IMG/VR virus record: IMGVR_UViG_3300047551_000604
Location: 1-33,332 of that record
Length of the DNA: 33,332 nt
Source: a virus
Strand: one strand, 5' to 3'
Part shown: positions 31,516 through 33,332 of the stretch, one piece after another
Layout of the letters: each line of letters starts with the position of its first letter
Numbering within the stretch: the stretch's first letter is position 1
Notes under the pieces: generated by a model
What the model was told of the DNA's origin: nothing
What the model saw: the letters and a program-made list of their open reading frames with translations, nothing else
Databases searched by the model: none
Position numbers and translations under genes: made by a program

Positions 31516-32112
31516 TTAGTTGGCTTCGTAGTTCGACACCCAAACCACGGACAGAATAATGGACGGAATCGCTGGAATATTGCCTGATGCAGTCACGTAA
31601 GGAATGATCACATCGGTGTCAGACGACTGCCAAGCCAACTCAAAATAGTCGTTTGCCTGCATCACAAGCACGAAGTTCCACGCCGCCACGATCTCGTTGT
31701 TAGGGCCGTCGATTACGATCTTGGTAGCCGAATCGGGAACATTAACTCCATTAATCCGGGGCCAGATATACACGGCGCTTGCGCTACCGCCCGATTTATC
31801 CAACTGAGCGGAGAACTGAAAGTTATAAATACCCGTCTGGCTTACGTAGATTTTGGAAGTCGGTACCCCACGAGTAACGCCTTGCTCGGATACAGACGAG
31901 TTATATGTGAAAAGATTAACTGTGTCCGCCACCGGATTTGTTTGAGTAGTCGTATCAAAATACGACCCGTGCGCGGTGGGCGAGTTAATCCTATTCGTGA
32001 CCTGCGTAAAGTACAGCCGCAGGACGTTATTCAACTGGTCCTGAAACCGCATCTCATACTGGGACGGAGCCAGCGGCAGGTTAGGGGCGACAACTCCACG
32101 AGCGACGGTCAT
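31516..32112 (-). CDS. jelly-roll-like virion structural protein, 198 aa
   Basis: ATG 32112 overlaps the stop of the gp10-like gene (ATGA). The N-terminal 40 residues (PLAPSQYEMRFQDQLNNVLR) recur in phage tail-associated proteins. The rest is beta-rich, with SKIYVSQTGIYNFQFSAQLD, WPRINGVNVPDS and ANDYFELAWQSS, the pattern of C1q/TNF-like jelly-roll heads found on phage fibres and decoration proteins. It probably lies on the tail or capsid surface; receptor binding is possible but unproven. Confidence 0.65.
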   Translation of the reverse strand: MTVARGVVAPNLPLAPSQYEMRFQDQLNNVLRLYFTQVTNRINSPTAHGSYFDTTTQTNPVADTVNLFTYNSSVSEQGVTRGVPTSKIYVSQTGIYNFQFSAQLDKSGGSASAVYIWPRINGVNVPDSATKIVIDGPNNEIVAAWNFVLVMQANDYFELAWQSSDTDVIIPYVTASGNIPAIPSIILSVVWVSNYEAN

Positions 32113-33332
32113 CGGCGTCCATCCGGGCGAACATCAATTCGCATCATGCCCATCTGCCACGCCACACCAAGATCAGTCGAGTGGACTCGGAACGACATCT
32201 GACGGCCCCGGATGCGGGTGTAGACCTGACCCGTGTACTGCTGGATCGGTATCGTCGAAGTGCGCGTGACCGTGGGGCTGTCGGCAGAGGTGTAGTTAGT
32301 GCCAGAATTTTGACGCGGTTTGACCGTGAGCGTGACCGTGGGGCTGGTTGCTGAAGAGCCAGTAAAGTTTAAATCCGGCAGGATGCGCCAGACGTAGCCA
32401 AAACTCTGCCCGTCCTGAATGTCAAAGTCTGACGATTCAATAAAAGACTCAATCGGCAACGCGGGACTTACTGACGCATCGTCGTTACCTACCTCATGGA
32501 ACAGCGCCTGATTCGGCACCGTGTAGGGAGCGGCTGTGTACAGATCATGCGAGGCGGCAGTTGTACTGTTGGCACCCCGTATACACCCAGTGAGAGTATT
32601 GCCACTTAACCCTGTATAAGTAATCTGCTCCGAGTCAATCTGCACCGTGCCTTCAACCGGGTATGCCGACGCATCAATCAAGGCAATCGTCGTAACAGCA
32701 GAATTGATCGAAGTAGCAAGGTACGAGTTCTGTACTGAGAACGCCGCAACAGGCAAATCTCTCTGGGTGTGTTCCGCCCATGCAGTTCGGGTAAGAGTTC
32801 CGTAGTACCAGACTCGCTCAAGATAGTTATAGATCACGTACCGATCATTAGTCTGGCTATTGGCGGAAGGATAAAACCACCAGACCTCGTTGAAGCCTTG
32901 GTTAGAACCCGCACAGACCTGATCAATCTGATCGTAGTTAATATCGCTGTACACAAACTGACGCAGCGTACAAGGCAAGGTCTCGACACGACCTGTGTAC
33001 AGGAAGAACTTATCCCGCCCCATCCAGAACGTAATGTTATTTACCGTAATCGCTGCGCTTTGCGAAGCAATGGATATATCTTGGTCAATGAGGTTAAAAG
33101 TCCACACAAACGGAGGACCGACGTACTGCATGGAGAACACAGCCGTATCCGTCCAGATCAGGATTTCCTGACGGGTATTCGCAGCAGCGACGATATATGA
33201 CCCGTGCGAGAGAGTCTGTTCACCCGATTGGTTTGTTACCTGCGGCACCCATTCATACGCATTGCCCTGATCTGACCAGCGCACAAGCAGCGGGTTGAAT
33301 GTGGTTACGAAGTTAGTCGGATCATATGGGCA
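32109..33332 (-). CDS. P22 gp10-like tail protein, 3' part (runs off window)
   Basis: The frame stays open to the right edge; the GTG at 33284 is internal, and the codons up to 33332 read CPYDPTNFVTTFNPLLV in frame, so the gene is cut by the window. About 407 residues are visible. Features such as ILIWTDTAVFSMQYVGPPF, ITFWMGRDKFFLYTGRVETL and DRYVIYNYLERVWYYGTL are typical of the P22 gp10 tail-hub / stabilisation family (beta-propeller). An inserted small module (YLATSINSAVTTIALIDAS through NTLTGCIRGANSTTAASHD) lies in the middle. It should close the DNA channel and join the tail needle or knob to the portal. Confidence 0.7.
   Translation of the reverse strand, partial: CPYDPTNFVTTFNPLLVRWSDQGNAYEWVPQVTNQSGEQTLSHGSYIVAAANTRQEILIWTDTAVFSMQYVGPPFVWTFNLIDQDISIASQSAAITVNNITFWMGRDKFFLYTGRVETLPCTLRQFVYSDINYDQIDQVCAGSNQGFNEVWWFYPSANSQTNDRYVIYNYLERVWYYGTLTRTAWAEHTQRDLPVAAFSVQNSYLATSINSAVTTIALIDASAYPVEGTVQIDSEQITYTGLSGNTLTGCIRGANSTTAASHDLYTAAPYTVPNQALFHEVGNDDASVSPALPIESFIESSDFDIQDGQSFGYVWRILPDLNFTGSSATSPTVTLTVKPRQNSGTNYTSADSPTVTRTSTIPIQQYTGQVYTRIRGRQMSFRVHSTDLGVAWQMGMMRIDVRPDGRR

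Overview
This window is a piece of a double-stranded DNA tailed-phage genome, most likely a podovirus-like phage of an aquatic proteobacterium. The evidence is tight gene packing (almost no spacing, many 4-nt ATGA/GTGA overlaps), a full phage replication set, and a long opposite-strand block of virion genes that includes a P22 gp10-like tail protein and very large internal-virion-type proteins. I see no terminase, portal, capsid, lysis, integrase, tRNA or CRISPR sequence, so this is only part of the genome. The host assignment is inference from general resemblance, not from a marker gene.

Layout. (1) 1-8369, + strand: an accessory block. It starts inside a VWA (DUF2201-type) protein, then carries hypotheticals, a VRR-NUC nuclease, an HTH-DUF3310 protein, two class I methyltransferase-like proteins, a two-domain TPR-glycosyltransferase, a second DxD glycosyltransferase, and a run of very small proteins (coiled-coil, one membrane, one zinc-ribbon-like, and two related ones). 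(2) 8344-17810, + strand: replication and recombination. Genes are a family A DNA polymerase with 3'-5' exonuclease, a Cas4/RecB-like Fe-S nuclease, an HNH-like small protein, an SNF2-type helicase, a likely ssDNA-binding protein, an HTH protein, and a 949-residue AEP primase fused to a P-loop ATPase. A 173-nt structured gap precedes the helicase and a strong intrinsic terminator precedes the primase-helicase. (3) 17807-33332, - strand: virion genes read from the right edge leftwards. They are a gp10-like tail protein (cut by the window edge), a jelly-roll-like structural protein, a 761-aa Pro/Ala-rich protein, an 899-aa Gln/Ala-rich repeat protein, a 533-aa protein, and a 2358-aa polyvalent protein. 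The two blocks meet head-on with their stop codons overlapping.

The most interesting content is in the virion block. The 2358-aa protein carries an apparent R-S-E ADP-ribosyltransferase signature, an LPD-type polyvalent region and an HESLGH zincin-like motif between hydrophobic ends. The middle part that carries the ART and LPD regions is visibly poorer in G+C than the ends. The 899-aa protein contains about 36 nearly uninterrupted 11-residue (hendecad) repeats, which suggests a very long helical rod or tube. A plausible reading is an ejected complex that delivers enzymatic cargo into the host cell. That reading is inference.
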